Source: Anoplolepis gracilipes
Lineage: Eukaryota; Arthropoda; Insecta; Hymenoptera; Formicidae
Length of the DNA: 64,000 nucleotides
Reading direction: 5' to 3'
Assembly: GCF_047496725.1 (NCBI RefSeq)
Contig: NW_027328667.1
Coordinates: 1,706,001-1,770,000, forward strand
Position 1 is the first letter of the stretch. The number at the start of each line of letters is the position of its first letter. This document shows, piece by piece, positions 10,913 to 20,141 of the stretch. The notes under the pieces are model-generated. The model did not search any database, was not told the origin of the DNA, and was given only the letters and a program-made list of their open reading frames with translations. Position numbers and translations under genes: made by a program.

Positions 10913-11994
10913 GCTTTAACTTTATAAGTTATATAGAATTTTCTTTTCATATATTTCAAAGTGTCATTTACAGTATAATAGGAGCATTTATCTTTTATCG
11001 ATAAACTACTGGAATTAAATAATGTTTTAAAATGCATTGAATAAAATAAATGACTTATATATTTAAGTCTGTGTCTTTAAGTAATGCACATTGCAATAAT
11101 CTGTCTTGTACGTTAAGTCTTACAAAAACGTCTTTGTATATGTATACATTTAAAACATTAATATATAAGATAGTTATTGTGCATTACTTTATTAAAGACA
11201 CAGACTTAAACCATAAAACATTGTTTTAAAATTATGAGTCAGTTATTCTGCTATAAAGTCCTTATAGTTTTCCAAATGTATTTATATGATGTTTTACATA
11301 TGAGTAATTATATGTATATGCGGTTATAGTATACCGCTGTCCACTGACACTCTTTTATCTCCTATATATCGTTTTATTTTTCTTTATTTCTTCAAAAAAT
11401 ATCGATGAAAGCAAGTGTCGCAATGGGGATGAATTTCTTTCGAGAAGATTCTTCTATATAATTGTTGAAATTCTCTATAATTATTCTCACAGCTGGAATC
11501 AGATGCATTATATTATTCAATAGACTTTTGCGATCAATATACTTTATAAGAAATTATAAAATATCTGCATGAAAGATATTAGTCAAAAATTAGGTTAAGT
11601 GGATTTATATAATCATCGCTATAAAATTGAATATTGTTAAAAAAATAATTATACATTTACATACCTTCTCTATATATATATATATTGTTTTTCTCGCACT
11701 TATTTTAATATTTATTTGCATTAAATAAGTTACTTTTCTTTATATGAATTATGCAGGCACTGCTAGCCACGTGGCACGTGTGTAACTATAACCTCGAAAA
11801 GTTCACCCATAAGACACTTCTGCATGTGATACAACACAACCTCGGTGCATTCATAAAGACCGTACAATATCGTATAAGATTGAAAATTTTAAAAATATTT
11901 TTGTTTATAACGACAGGTATTTATAACTTCTTGTATACTCTTTTACTTTAAGCAATATACGCACATATATAATAAAAAGCATAAAATACATTAT
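10759..11994. other. AT-rich right interior of CACTA-like element
   Basis: There is no convincing gene. It contains a (TA)n run at 10,857-10,908 and a short inverted repeat with arms about 11,062-11,090 and 11,178-11,210 (TTTAAGTCTGTGTC and complement), probably a small nested MITE. Short ORFs here are low-complexity. Confidence 0.6.
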
Positions 11995-12180
11995 TTTTAC
12001 AATATTGTTGAAATGTTGCTATAACATTGTTCGAACTATATTGCAAATCATGCCTATACAATGTTTCTGTAATAGTGCACTGCAACGTACAATATTGTAC
12101 CGTTGCTGCAATGTTGCTGCAATATTGCACTGCAACGTGCAATATTGCAACGTTGCTGCAATGTCGCTGCAACTTTTTGT
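11995..12180. repeat. Right subterminal repeats of CACTA-like element
   Basis: CAACGTTGCTGCAATGTTGC and CACTGCAACGTGCAATATTG type motifs are repeated in alternating orientation just inside the right tip, matching the left-end TTGCTGCAA repeats. Confidence 0.8.
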
Positions 12181-14060
12181 GCTGTATGGGAAGTCTCAAC
12201 AAATTAGCATCTTTTCTCAGTAAAGATAAATTAAAAATTTTACAATCTGAATATCAAAATTTGCGTGTAGAAGACTTTGACCTGTTAACGCGAAAAGGTG
12301 TCTTTCCGTACGAATATATCGATTGTGTAGATAAATTGCACGATACATGTTTACCTCCGCGCGAATTTTTTACAGTTCCTTGACCGATGACACAGTATCC
12401 GAGAGCGATTACGCGCACGCCGAGACTGTTTGGAACCGATTCTCCATTAGAACGCTAGGCGAATATAGCGATCTATATTTAAAAATCGATGTCTTGTTAT
12501 TAGCTGATGTTTTTGAAAATTTTCGTGACAATTGTATCAAGAGTTACGGGCTCGACCCTGCGTATTACTATACTCTGCCCGGATACACGTGGGATGCCAT
12601 GTTGAAGCATATAAATATTAAGTTTGAATTGCTCACTGACATCAATATGGTAATGTTTATAGAACGAAGTATACGCGGTGGTTTGAGTCAATGTTCCAAC
12701 AGATACGCGCATGCTAATAACAAGTACATGCAGTCATACGACCCATTGAAACCGTCATCGTATCTAATGTATTTCGATGTAAATAATTTATACGGATGGG
12801 CAATGTGTCAACCTTTGCCTTACGCTAGTTTTCAATGGGTCGACAATATATGCAATTTTGATCTATCATCGATCGCGTCCGATTCGCCTACAGGCTATAT
12901 CCTCGAAGTCGATCTCGGGTACCCGCAACATCTTCACGACGCGCATACTGACTTACCGTTTTGTCCGACGTGTGACAAGCCACCCGGCAAGAGAGAGAAC
13001 AAGTTGCTCGCAACCTTATACGATAAGAAACGATACGTAATACACTACCGCAATCTGCAGCAATGTACGCGACACGGTCTTCTCGTTACAAAAATTCATC
13101 GCATATTACAATTCGCGCAATCTCCATGGTTACGTACATATATTGAATTAAACACGCAATTTAGAACAATGGCGAAAAATGATTTTGAAAAGAATTTATA
13201 CTAATTAATGAATAATGCAGTTTTCGGCAAAACGATGGAAAATGTGCGCAATCGCGTAGATATTAAACTTATAACAAAATGGGACGATAGGTATGGCGCA
13301 GAGGCAATGATCGCCAAACCAAATTTTCATAGCAAAAGCGTTTTTTCGGAAAATTTAATCGCTGTGGAATTGCGTAGACTCGAGGTGAAGTTTTACAAAC
13401 CAATCTATGTAGGTATACTTGATGTATCCAAGATGTGTTTGTACGAATTTCATCACGATTACATGATTCCAATGTATAAAGAAAAATGTAAAGTCATGTA
13501 CACCGACACGGATAGTCTCATATATCACATTGAGTGCGAAGACGTGTACGAGAATATGAAGCGCGACATCGGCAAGTTCGACACGAGCGACTATGCGATA
13601 GATAATGCGTACGGTATACCGCTCGTGAATAAAAAGATACCGGGTCTGATGAAGAATGAAAACAACGGTATGATAATGACAGAATTTGTCGGGCTTAGAG
13701 CAAAAATGTATGCGCTAAAAGTAGATGGTAAAAAGAATACGAAAAAGGTAAAAGGTGTCAAGAATAGCGTTGTCGCGAAAACGATAACATTTGACGATTA
13801 CATGCAGTGTTTGAACGAAGGAATTGAAATGACGCGACAACAATCGACTATAAGATCAAAAATGCATAAAGTATATACCATGCGGCAGAAAAAAATTGCT
13901 CTAAGTCCACATGATGATAAACAGTATATAATACCTAAAAGTATCGATACGCTACCATGGGGGCATTACAGAATACCGTTGTAAAAAGAAAAAAGTATAT
14001 ATATTTGAATATTATATATATTTATATATATGTAAACTTTATATAATATTTGTTATATTT

Positions 14061-15120
14061 TTACAATACATTATTTTTATGTATCCAAGAATTCCGTGAA
14101 CTATCAAATCCCAACCATTTCACAAAAACTTCATCCCCCCTCTTCCTCAATATCTTTTCCACAAGATATATATCGGGATTAGCAACGCGTTGTAGTTCGT
14201 ATTCGTAAAATCCACCGGCGACGGGATTTCCGCGCAAATCTTTTAATATATATGTCACGGGATTAGTTTTCTGTATTTTAACAATTTCAAACACTTCGGT
14301 GGTCCAATTTGGTGTGTAGCCTTTTTCGAATAAAGTCTTGAATTTACTCACGCGCACCGAATCGCCTATTTTAAATTTCGCTGGCGCTGCAATCTTTACG
14401 TTGCTGTACACCGTATTTAAAAGTTTCTCAGCGACGGCTGGAGTAACATCGACAGGTCTCATACCGATAGTGCGATGTTTTTGCGTGTTGTACCCTTCAA
14501 CGAGTCTCGATAGTTCGTCGATCCACTTATAGTCCATTGAGCGTAAACATTTTCCACATTTTATTCTTCAAAGTACGATTGAAGCGTTCCACGATCGAGG
14601 CTTTCATGACGGAATATGTCGAATAATGATTAATATTGTGTTTCTTCATGAGGTTTTGTACATTTGCATTGTAAAATTTTTTTCCTTGATCTGTTTGAAA
14701 ATTTTTCGGGTATCTCGCATCGTCTCGAATTATCTCTGCAATCGCATCGGCCGTCTCGCTTCCACCTTTACTCTTGAGCGGTACGATCCATGCATACTTG
14801 CTCAACACATCGATAACAGTGAGTATGTAATTGTATCCCTTGTTGACTCGAGCATACGGACGCATCTCGACGATGTCGGCTTGCCACAGATCATCGTATC
14901 CCCGCACTATGACGTGTCTTCGGGGAAAATTTTTTCTCGCTGGCGCGTGCAGTTCGTTTACCAACTGCCGTCTCTCCAAACTATGTTGATTCTTTGTTTT
15001 GTCAGTTTTTCTCGATGGTTGTTTGTTGTTTGCTTTTTTATCACATTTGCGTTTATCGTCCTTTAATAACCGTTCTTTAAGTTCCGTTTTTTTTATGTTT
15101 TTTCCCGTTTTCTGACGTTC
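14061..15120 (-). pseudogene. INT: Polinton integrase with chromodomain
   Basis: This retroviral-type integrase would insert the element. On the minus strand the frame is open from 15,120 with a Lys-rich N-terminus without a clear ATG. The catalytic core has LWQADIVEM (first Asp), FQTDQGKKFYN (second Asp) and SIVERFNRTLKN (Glu), giving a complete DDE set. A single-base frameshift at about 14,530 separates the core from the C-terminal half, which contains YNTQKHRTIGMRP and a terminal chromodomain (VEKILRKRGDEVFVKWLGF, W at about 14,080). It ends 77 bp from the convergent polymerase stop. The chromodomain is typical of Polinton integrases. The frameshift probably inactivates this copy. Confidence 0.92.
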
Positions 15121-15140
15121 TTAATCCGTTCTTGCGTTGT

Positions 15141-15425
15141 TCACCGCCGTCCTTCACCTATTTGAAAATCGTTCTTGACCCGTTCGCAACCTTTTTCACA
15201 GTCGTTTTTGACTCGTTCGTAGCCGCTTTTGACCCGTTCGTAGCCTCGTTCACAGACGTCTTTCGAACGATGGTAGGAGTTCTTGAGTTGTTTGTAACCT
15301 TGAGTGTAGCCGTGAAGAACGTGTTTGTAGCCTCGTTCGCAGTCTTCCTTGAGATGCTCATAGCCTCGTTCGAGGCTGTTGTTGCTGCTGCTGCTGCTAG
15401 GTCGTTCACTACCACTGCCACTCAT
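15141..15425 (-). CDS. Heptad-repeat Polinton protein
   Basis: The ATG at 15,425 starts a 95-residue protein (MSGSGSERPSSSSSNN) dominated by seven-residue repeats of YERVKSG and YERVKND type. The frame continues upstream without a stop to about 15,542, and that stretch also encodes heptads (ERLSNSY, EGLSNGC, EQLSNRY), so a longer or shifted original is possible. The underlying DNA is a degenerate 21-bp tandem repeat. Such a repeat could form a coiled coil or fibrous stalk; this is inference. It lies between the integrase and a fibre-like gene in the same orientation. The family is not recognised. Confidence 0.55.
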   Translation of the reverse strand: MSGSGSERPSSSSSNNSLERGYEHLKEDCERGYKHVLHGYTQGYKQLKNSYHRSKDVCERGYERVKSGYERVKNDCEKGCERVKNDFQIGEGRR

Positions 15426-15538
15426 TGTAGTTAGATAGCAGTTCGGTAATTCTTCGTAGCGGTTCGATAATTGTTCGCAGCCGTTCGATAATCCTTCGTA
15501 GCTGTTCGATAACCGTTCGATAGCCGCTCCTAACCCGT

Positions 15539-15901
15539 TCACTGATGCTCATTCAGGTTGATAGCTGTCTCTGAGTTAGCGTTAGCCGCGCGTTGAAGTT
15601 TGTTTAGCGCAGTCTGTAATGCTCGCACGTCCTTCTCAAGCGAAGTAAGTTTCTCGTCTGATTCTTTCTGTCGATTCATTAATCTTTTAACGCAGGATTG
15701 CACGTACAATTTGTTGACGGCATCGGTGTCAGCCTCAGGTTGTGCTACACGGCGAATCTTACGCGACCTCGCATCGAAGTCTATAACGACGCGACACAGA
15801 GCGTTTTCGTGCACATAACTTTTTACCAATCTATCCCAAGAGCCGTTTGTACCGGTTGCATCATTTCTTGAATCGAATGAGCCAAATTTGTTGATAGGCA
15901 T
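15539..15901 (-). CDS. Possible fibre/attachment-like Polinton protein
   Basis: The best start is ATG 15,901 (MPINKFGSFDSRND); the open frame upstream lacks an in-frame ATG. The 120-residue product has a compact N-terminal part. A DTDAVNKLYVQSC motif follows, similar to the linker preceding a coiled coil in many virus and phage fibre or tail proteins. The C-terminal 45 residues (KESDEKLTSLEKDVRALQT) look like a regular coiled coil. No break is visible. It overlaps the end of the neighbouring minus-strand frame by a few bases and shares its orientation. Assignment as a trimeric fibre-like virion protein is an inference from the motif and coiled coil only. Confidence 0.5.
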   Translation of the reverse strand: MPINKFGSFDSRNDATGTNGSWDRLVKSYVHENALCRVVIDFDARSRKIRRVAQPEADTDAVNKLYVQSCVKRLMNRQKESDEKLTSLEKDVRALQTALNKLQRAANANSETAINLNEHQ

Positions 15902-15966
15902 TTTTTTCCGACGCTTCGTAAAGTTACGCGACGCTGATCGACTGATTAGTTTTGTGGAGACATCAT

Positions 15967-17061
15967 TCAATTTATAATAAGACCATCTTCGCGAAGTTCT
16001 TCGATAATCGACATGATTTCATTGTCGTAAGTATTGTTACCGGCTCGACGCGAAGCATCCAGTAATCGCAGACGATCTACCAACTCGTTTAGATCGTTCC
16101 AATGCACGTAGTCGATCTTATTGTCGTTTAGAGTCATAGCGCGCGGTAGTATACCTTTTTCAGCTTTTCTGCTAGAAAATAACGGTGCAATTACATTTTT
16201 ATACTTATATCCTTTAGTCCTTAATACTGAATTATGTGCTTTGTTCCCACGTTTATGCGCATTCGTTGCTAGTAATATACTTTTATATTTAAGCAAATCA
16301 TCTTCGATGTATATTTCATCGTCGGGGATTTTTTTGAAAATTAATTCATAGAGACCCGGCGTTCCCGTATATTTTACTTCATTGATAATTATATTATCAT
16401 TTTTGTCTACGTCAAAATGTTTATCACCGAGGATTATTCCATCGTCAGAAAACTTAATGCCGTACACATAATCCATAGCTTTATCTTTATCTTGATTCAT
16501 AACAGTTAGTATATATTTTTGTCCGAGTGGACCTAAATGTTCTCGAAATATGTTTACACCTGCAGACGTTTGCAATTCACGTTGAACCGTTGTAACCAAC
16601 GAATCGGGTGTAGTTTCAAAAATTTCGTCGGCGGGTGGTTGCTCGTACAATAATTGACGCGGTTGCGCAATTTCTATCTGAGTAGATGTGTCCGGTATCG
16701 TTCGTCTTTGATTCAGTGTAGAAGTTATCGGCAAATCATTTAATGAGACATTTAATCGTTTTTGCTTTCAGCTCAAATCATTCAATGAGATTCTTGGTCG
16801 TTTTTTAACTTTAATAATTTTCTTTTCCACATGGTCTTTTTCGAGTATATCGAACGGCTCGATTTTCGATATGTCGGATTCTACATCGATGGTATTTTAA
16901 ACAAGCTGTTTTAGAGGCTCGCTAATCGGCTTAAACTGTTTCTCTAACGCTACATCTTTCTCAATTTTACCAGTTTTTAACGCGCGATATTTTTTGCGAA
17001 TTGACTCGCTCGTCCGTACAATTTTTCGCGCAATCTTTTCACGATCACTGTTATCACTCAT
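15967..17061 (-). pseudogene. DUF8207-like Polinton protein, two in-frame stops
   Basis: A single minus-strand frame from ATG 17,061 to 15,967 (365 codons) is interrupted only by TAA at 16,897-16,899 and TGA at 16,768-16,770. The N-terminus is a basic helical segment (REKIARKIVRTSESIRKKYR). The C-terminal 255 residues hold the conserved block with GDKHFDVDKNDNIIIN, GTPGLYELIF and GYKYKNVIAPLF. This matches what I know as DUF8207, a domain frequent in insect genomes and, in my judgement, Polinton-borne. Its biochemical role is not known to me. It lies between the ATPase and the fibre-like gene on the same strand. The two nonsense codons make this copy non-functional as a full-length protein. 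Confidence 0.75.
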
Positions 17062-17107
17062 GTTTTTTATGTAGACGTTGCTCTGTCAATGTTTCGATAG
17101 CAACTGA

Positions 17108-17795
17108 TCATTTTACGGTAAATTCATTAAAACCTCTTCTGTAACGTCCATTGCTCAATGAACTATCTTTGTCAATTACTAGAAATCCATACTTGTGCTG
17201 CCAACATTTTTGACATAACGCGCTAAAATCATCGTACGACATGTCAGTATTTACATGATCGTTGTACACATGTCGCAAGTTTGTACCGTCTTGTTTAAAT
17301 AAAATCAACAGATTAGCATTGTCGCGTATAAGATGCTTAGGTATCTTGGCATACGTTTGACAGAGATAGAAACAATCAACGCTTGAGTGTCGACCCATTG
17401 AGAATACTCTCTTATCGTATCTTGCTTGTCGCATACCACGTCATCAAAGATAAAAACCGAATTCGGAAGCGCCTTTCTCGATGGAATGACATCGCTGTTA
17501 TTAGAGAACGTAAGTAACCAATTTCATCTATCGATGATAGTAAATTTTCCAAATATTGATATTTTGGTTGTTGAAGCGATTTTGAATATATGTATAAATT
17601 TTCAAAGCATATGCCGTTTGGACTTTCTATCAAGCTTATCAAAAAGTTAGTTTTACCACAATTCGAAGGGTCGCAAATGAGACCGCGTATTGTATTCGGT
17701 AACATTTTTCCATGTTTGTGTATTTCTTTTTCAGGCATTAGCCTATTGTCAAAATTTGTTACTTTAATTACCGTTGGTTGTAGCACGAATCGCAT
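17108..17795 (-). pseudogene. ATP: A32-like DNA-packaging ATPase, frameshifted
   Basis: This FtsK/HerA-superfamily ATPase would pump genomic DNA into capsids. From ATG 17,795 the frame has a Walker A region reading CDPSNCGKTN, in which the usual first Gly/Ala of the P-loop is Asp. The Walker B segment (VFIFDDVVCDKQ, about 17,455-17,420) lies in a different frame, and the C-terminal part (FSMGRHSSVDCFYLCQTY, 17,434-17,108) in a third. At least two frameshifts are therefore present, near 17,505 and 17,415. The C-terminal glutamine finger-like YLCQTY is conserved. It diverges from the structural gene cluster across a short shared promoter region. Confidence 0.88.
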
Positions 17796-17823
17796 GACTT
17801 GTCTAATCAGACTTAACGATACT

Positions 17824-17888
17824 TTCTGAGGAGGAGGAGGGTGAGGAGAGCCTATTTATAGATGCGCATCAAATCGAAACCGCTCAGT
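17824..17888. promoter_or_regulatory. Divergent promoter sharing one TATA-like box
   Basis: Between the ATPase start (17,795, minus) and the next plus-strand ATG (17,896), the near-palindrome CTATTTATAG at 17,852-17,861 reads CTATAAATAG on the minus strand. TCAGT at 17,884-17,888 lies about 31 bp downstream on the plus strand. TCAGA on the minus strand (about 17,829-17,825) lies about 30 bp downstream in the other direction. These match insect TATA-to-initiator spacing in both directions. Function is inferred. Confidence 0.5.
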
Positions 17889-17895
17889 ATCAAAC

Positions 17896-18162
17896 ATGTT
17901 TCTTTCACTGTCGGATGACTGTGATATTCTCAACCTTACCTCAGAACAGTTGCAATATATACCGAAGATTATTTTATTGAAACAGTTTGGTCGTTACGTG
18001 GAATGTCTGTGGGACAAACTTCCGGAATACATAAAGGCGGATTCGGAGGTTCAGACCTATCGTCGCTGTTTCGAACATTACAATCGACCGTGGCAACAAA
18101 CGCACATTGACAGTCCAGCGCCGATGATAAAAGATTGTTACGAATGTCAGCGAAAACCGTAA
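17896..18162 (+). CDS. Small Polinton protein upstream of PLA2 gene
   Basis: An 88-residue intact frame begins MFLSLSDDCDILN. It is helical, with aromatic and charged residues and four cysteines, including a terminal CYECQRKP. I do not recognise a domain. It is the first plus-strand gene after the divergent promoter, and its end overlaps the PLA2-domain gene start (ATG 18,144) by 19 bases in another frame, a compact viral-style arrangement. Position suggests expression with the structural genes. Function unknown. Confidence 0.6.
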   Translation: MFLSLSDDCDILNLTSEQLQYIPKIILLKQFGRYVECLWDKLPEYIKADSEVQTYRRCFEHYNRPWQQTHIDSPAPMIKDCYECQRKP

Positions 18163-18850
18163 GAGGCTGTGGTCTGTTGAATCGCGCGATAAACGCACTT
18201 TCTATCGAATTACATATTCCTGGATATCAGTTTTGCGGACCGGGAACTCGTTTACAAGAACGATTGGTTAGAGGCGATCGAGGCATCAACCCATTGGACG
18301 TCGTGTGTCGTGAACATGATTTAGCTTACTCGCGAAGCAACGACCTCGGCGAACGACACGTAGCGGATCGTATACTAGCTGCGAGGGCGCGAGAATGTAT
18401 TACCGCGAAAGATTCGAATTTTGGCGAAAGAGCAGCCGCCACGACCGTTTAGACGGTTATGAAAGCAAAGACGAAAATGGGTATGGGAATGAGTCGTCGA
18501 CGAAGAAAAAGATTACGAAAAAACGAATACTTCCGATAGCGAAACGCGGGGGCGTATTACCGATTCTACCAGTGTTGGGTGCTCTCGGATCTCTGATTGG
18601 TGGAGCGGCTGGTATAGCAAAGATGGTAAACGACGGAAAAGCTACGCAACGTCAGTTTCAAGAGATGCTACGTCACAATCGCGCCATGGAAGGTCGCGGA
18701 TTGTATCTCGCGTCATACAAATACGGACGAGGAGTCTCAATGAGAAAGAAGAAAAAAAAACGTCAAAGAGACACTAAAAATGCCAGAGGGTGCAACTACC
18801 AACGTACAACTGCTGCAACTAACAAAACGTATGCACATTCCGTATTTTAG
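18144..18850 (+). pseudogene. PLA2-domain minor virion protein with pVI-like tail
   Basis: The start chosen is ATG 18,144 (MSAKTVRGCG). Residues about 25-75 form a phospholipase A2-like domain: calcium-loop motif GYQFCGPGT and catalytic CREHDLAY. This is the arrangement seen in parvovirus VP1 and in Polinton minor proteins, where it helps membrane penetration. The frame is lost near 18,450. A +2-shifted frame carries the C-terminal part: a Lys-rich segment, a hydrophobic Gly-rich helix (LPILPVLGALGSLIGGAAGI), and an AMEGRGLYLA segment fitting the adenovirus-protease cleavage consensus. The product ends in a run of Lys/Arg. The two halves are probably one ancestral protein broken by a frameshift, though separate genes cannot be excluded. 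Confidence 0.75.
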
Positions 18851-19169
18851 AGGTGTTTTTATGCGTGACTCATTACCGATCTGTGGTATATATCGAAACG
18901 AGAGCGGCATCATAAATTTGGATAACGCTAAAGGCTCGGGTACTCACTGGGTAGCGTATGCAAAGAGAGGGAATCGCGCTATATATTTTGACAGTTTTGG
19001 CAATCTTCGCCCGCCGAATGAATTGATACGATATTTAAATGTGTCAAAAATAGATTATAATCATACATCCTATCAAACTTATAATCAAAGCATCTGCGGA
19101 CAATTGTGCTTGCAGTTTCTTCGAGCGGTCGATGCACGCGAATTTAAAGACATACATTGCGCTATTTAA
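18780..19169 (+). CDS. PRO: Adenovirus-like cysteine protease
   Basis: The 129-residue frame starts at ATG 18,780 and overlaps the end of the preceding gene. It contains the family landmarks in order: a PYFRGVFMRD segment, NESGIINLDN, the catalytic His in GSGTHWVAY (about 18,945), the acidic residue in IYFDSFGN (about 18,985), and the catalytic Cys in QSICGQLCLQFL (about 19,094). This is the maturation protease (C5/Ulp1-like clan) that trims capsid precursors in adenoviruses and is encoded by Polintons. No frameshift or stop is visible and the length is near normal for Polinton versions, so it is among the best-preserved genes of the element. Its likely substrate is the neighbouring minor virion protein. 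Confidence 0.92.
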   Translation: MPEGATTNVQLLQLTKRMHIPYFRGVFMRDSLPICGIYRNESGIINLDNAKGSGTHWVAYAKRGNRAIYFDSFGNLRPPNELIRYLNVSKIDYNHTSYQTYNQSICGQLCLQFLRAVDAREFKDIHCAI

Positions 19170-19198
19170 TTTAGTATTCGTTAAACAGTTTGGTCAAC

Positions 19199-19955
19199 AT
19201 GTCTATAACATTCACGCTGACTGGGAAGAGCAGCGTTCTCGCGGCAAATTACTCGCCCACCGTAGATTTAAGCGATGGTGAATACGAACTCGGTCTAGTG
19301 GATTTTGAGAGTTATCACACGATATCGAACGTGAATTCCTCGAATAATAAATTTTATTTTGGCAAAGACGATGCGGAAATTACGATTCCCGAGAAGGATC
19401 GTACGAGCTGCAAGCGATACATGAATTTTTGAAAAAAACAATTTCACGAAAACGTTCGCAACACACAGTTCGTGGTGGTGATAAAAAACAAACTGACGAC
19501 GATGACTTTGAGGCTGGAGAATGGCCGATAGTGTTCCGCGCTAATTACAATACGATGCGGAGCAAGATCAAATGCGCCTATAGAATAAATTTTAGCAAGC
19601 CTAACAACATTGGATCGCTGCTAGGATTCTCGAACCGTATACTGCAGCCGCGAAAATGGTACGAGTCGGACGTGCGATTAACATTATCAACGTGAACATT
19701 ATCCGCGTCGAATGTAATGTCACCGCGGGTGCGTACAACAACGGTAAACTCGTTCATACGATACATGAATTTTCACCGAGGGTACCACCAGGATATAAGA
19801 TATCGGAAACACCGGCGCACATCATTTACCTACCGATCATCGTACGGAGCATTACAGATTTAACGTTACGCGTTGTCGATCAGGAAAGACGATTACTCGA
19901 TTTTCGAGGAGAAGAGATCACCATTAGAGTGCATGTACGACGGCGGCAAAATTAG
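19199..19955 (+). pseudogene. Penton-like minor capsid protein, frameshifted
   Basis: ATG 19,199 opens MSITFTLTGKSSVLAANYSP, the start of the Polinton minor capsid protein, a single-jelly-roll penton homologue. Three overlapping frames are needed: 19,199 to about 19,390; 19,390 to about 19,675 (with YRINFSKPNNIGSLLGFSNR); and 19,675 to 19,955 (INIINVNIIRVECNVTAGAY, then the terminal EEITIRVHVRRRQN). Two small indels separate them. The order of conserved segments is otherwise complete. It precedes the small protein and major capsid genes in the usual Polinton order. It would sit at capsid vertices. This copy cannot make the full protein. Confidence 0.82.
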
Positions 19956-19961
19956 CGAGTG

Positions 19962-20138
19962 ATGCTCGTGCTGAACGGATCGAAAGACGTGAGAGACAAC
20001 ACAATTTTTACGACGCCCGCGACAACAACAACATCGAGATTTGCTAATACGCAATCATCTTGCACTAAGAAAAAGAAATTGAACGCATCAAACGTTGCGT
20101 TTTTACAATCTTTGGGATTCGCGGTGCGAAACATTTGA
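19962..20138 (+). CDS. Small Polinton protein (58 aa) before capsid gene
   Basis: An intact 58-codon frame from ATG 19,962 to TGA 20,138 begins MLVLNGSKDVRDNTIF, is Thr/Lys-rich in the middle, and ends FLQSLGFAVRNI. It fits exactly between the penton-like gene (7 bp upstream) and the major capsid start (3 bp downstream), on the same strand. That tight packing is the main evidence it is real. I recognise no domain. Confidence 0.55.
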   Translation: MLVLNGSKDVRDNTIFTTPATTTTSRFANTQSSCTKKKKLNASNVAFLQSLGFAVRNI

Positions 20139-20141
20139 ACG

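Larger units (their letters stand above)
5612..12190 (-). mobile_element. CACTA/EnSpm-like DNA transposon in polymerase gene
   Basis: The tips are CCCATACAGCAC at 5612 and its exact complement ending at 12,190, inside about 35-bp imperfect terminal inverted repeats. The dinucleotide AA (5610-5611 and 12,191-12,192) is duplicated, and precise removal restores the polymerase frame across the site. Both subterminal regions are packed with TTGCTGCAA-type repeats, as in CACTA elements. Inside, on the minus strand, are an EnSpm-type transposase and a DUF4806-like spliced gene. A 2-bp target duplication with a CCC tip is unlike plant CACTA but compatible with animal relatives. The family name is an inference from the transposase. 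Confidence 0.88.
3626..13984 (+). pseudogene. POLB: Polinton type B DNA polymerase, interrupted
   Basis: This is the protein-primed family B polymerase that would replicate the element. A long N-terminal region (3626-4738) includes a frameshift near 4378-4400. Then come a spliceable intron, a C2H2-like zinc motif, and the exonuclease domain with Exo I (VVYADLEC, about 5008) and Exo II (HNLSGYDSHF, about 5421). The gene is split at 5611 by a CACTA-type transposon and resumes at 12,193. Palm motif A (YFDVNNLYG, about 12,771) follows. After an in-frame TAA at 13,202-13,204 come motif B (MNNAVFGKTMEN, 13,208) and motif C (YTDTDS, about 13,499). Another frameshift sits in a T run near 12,370. The transposon explains the large gap exactly; the other lesions are small. 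The gene is not functional in this copy. Confidence 0.93.

Noticed and set aside
10840..11037. ORF rich in YIYIYI
   Set aside because: Translation of a (TA)n microsatellite.
15132..15434. Plus-strand ORF of FVASF-type repeats
   Set aside because: Shadow of the minus-strand heptad-repeat gene; the 21-bp period keeps both strands open.
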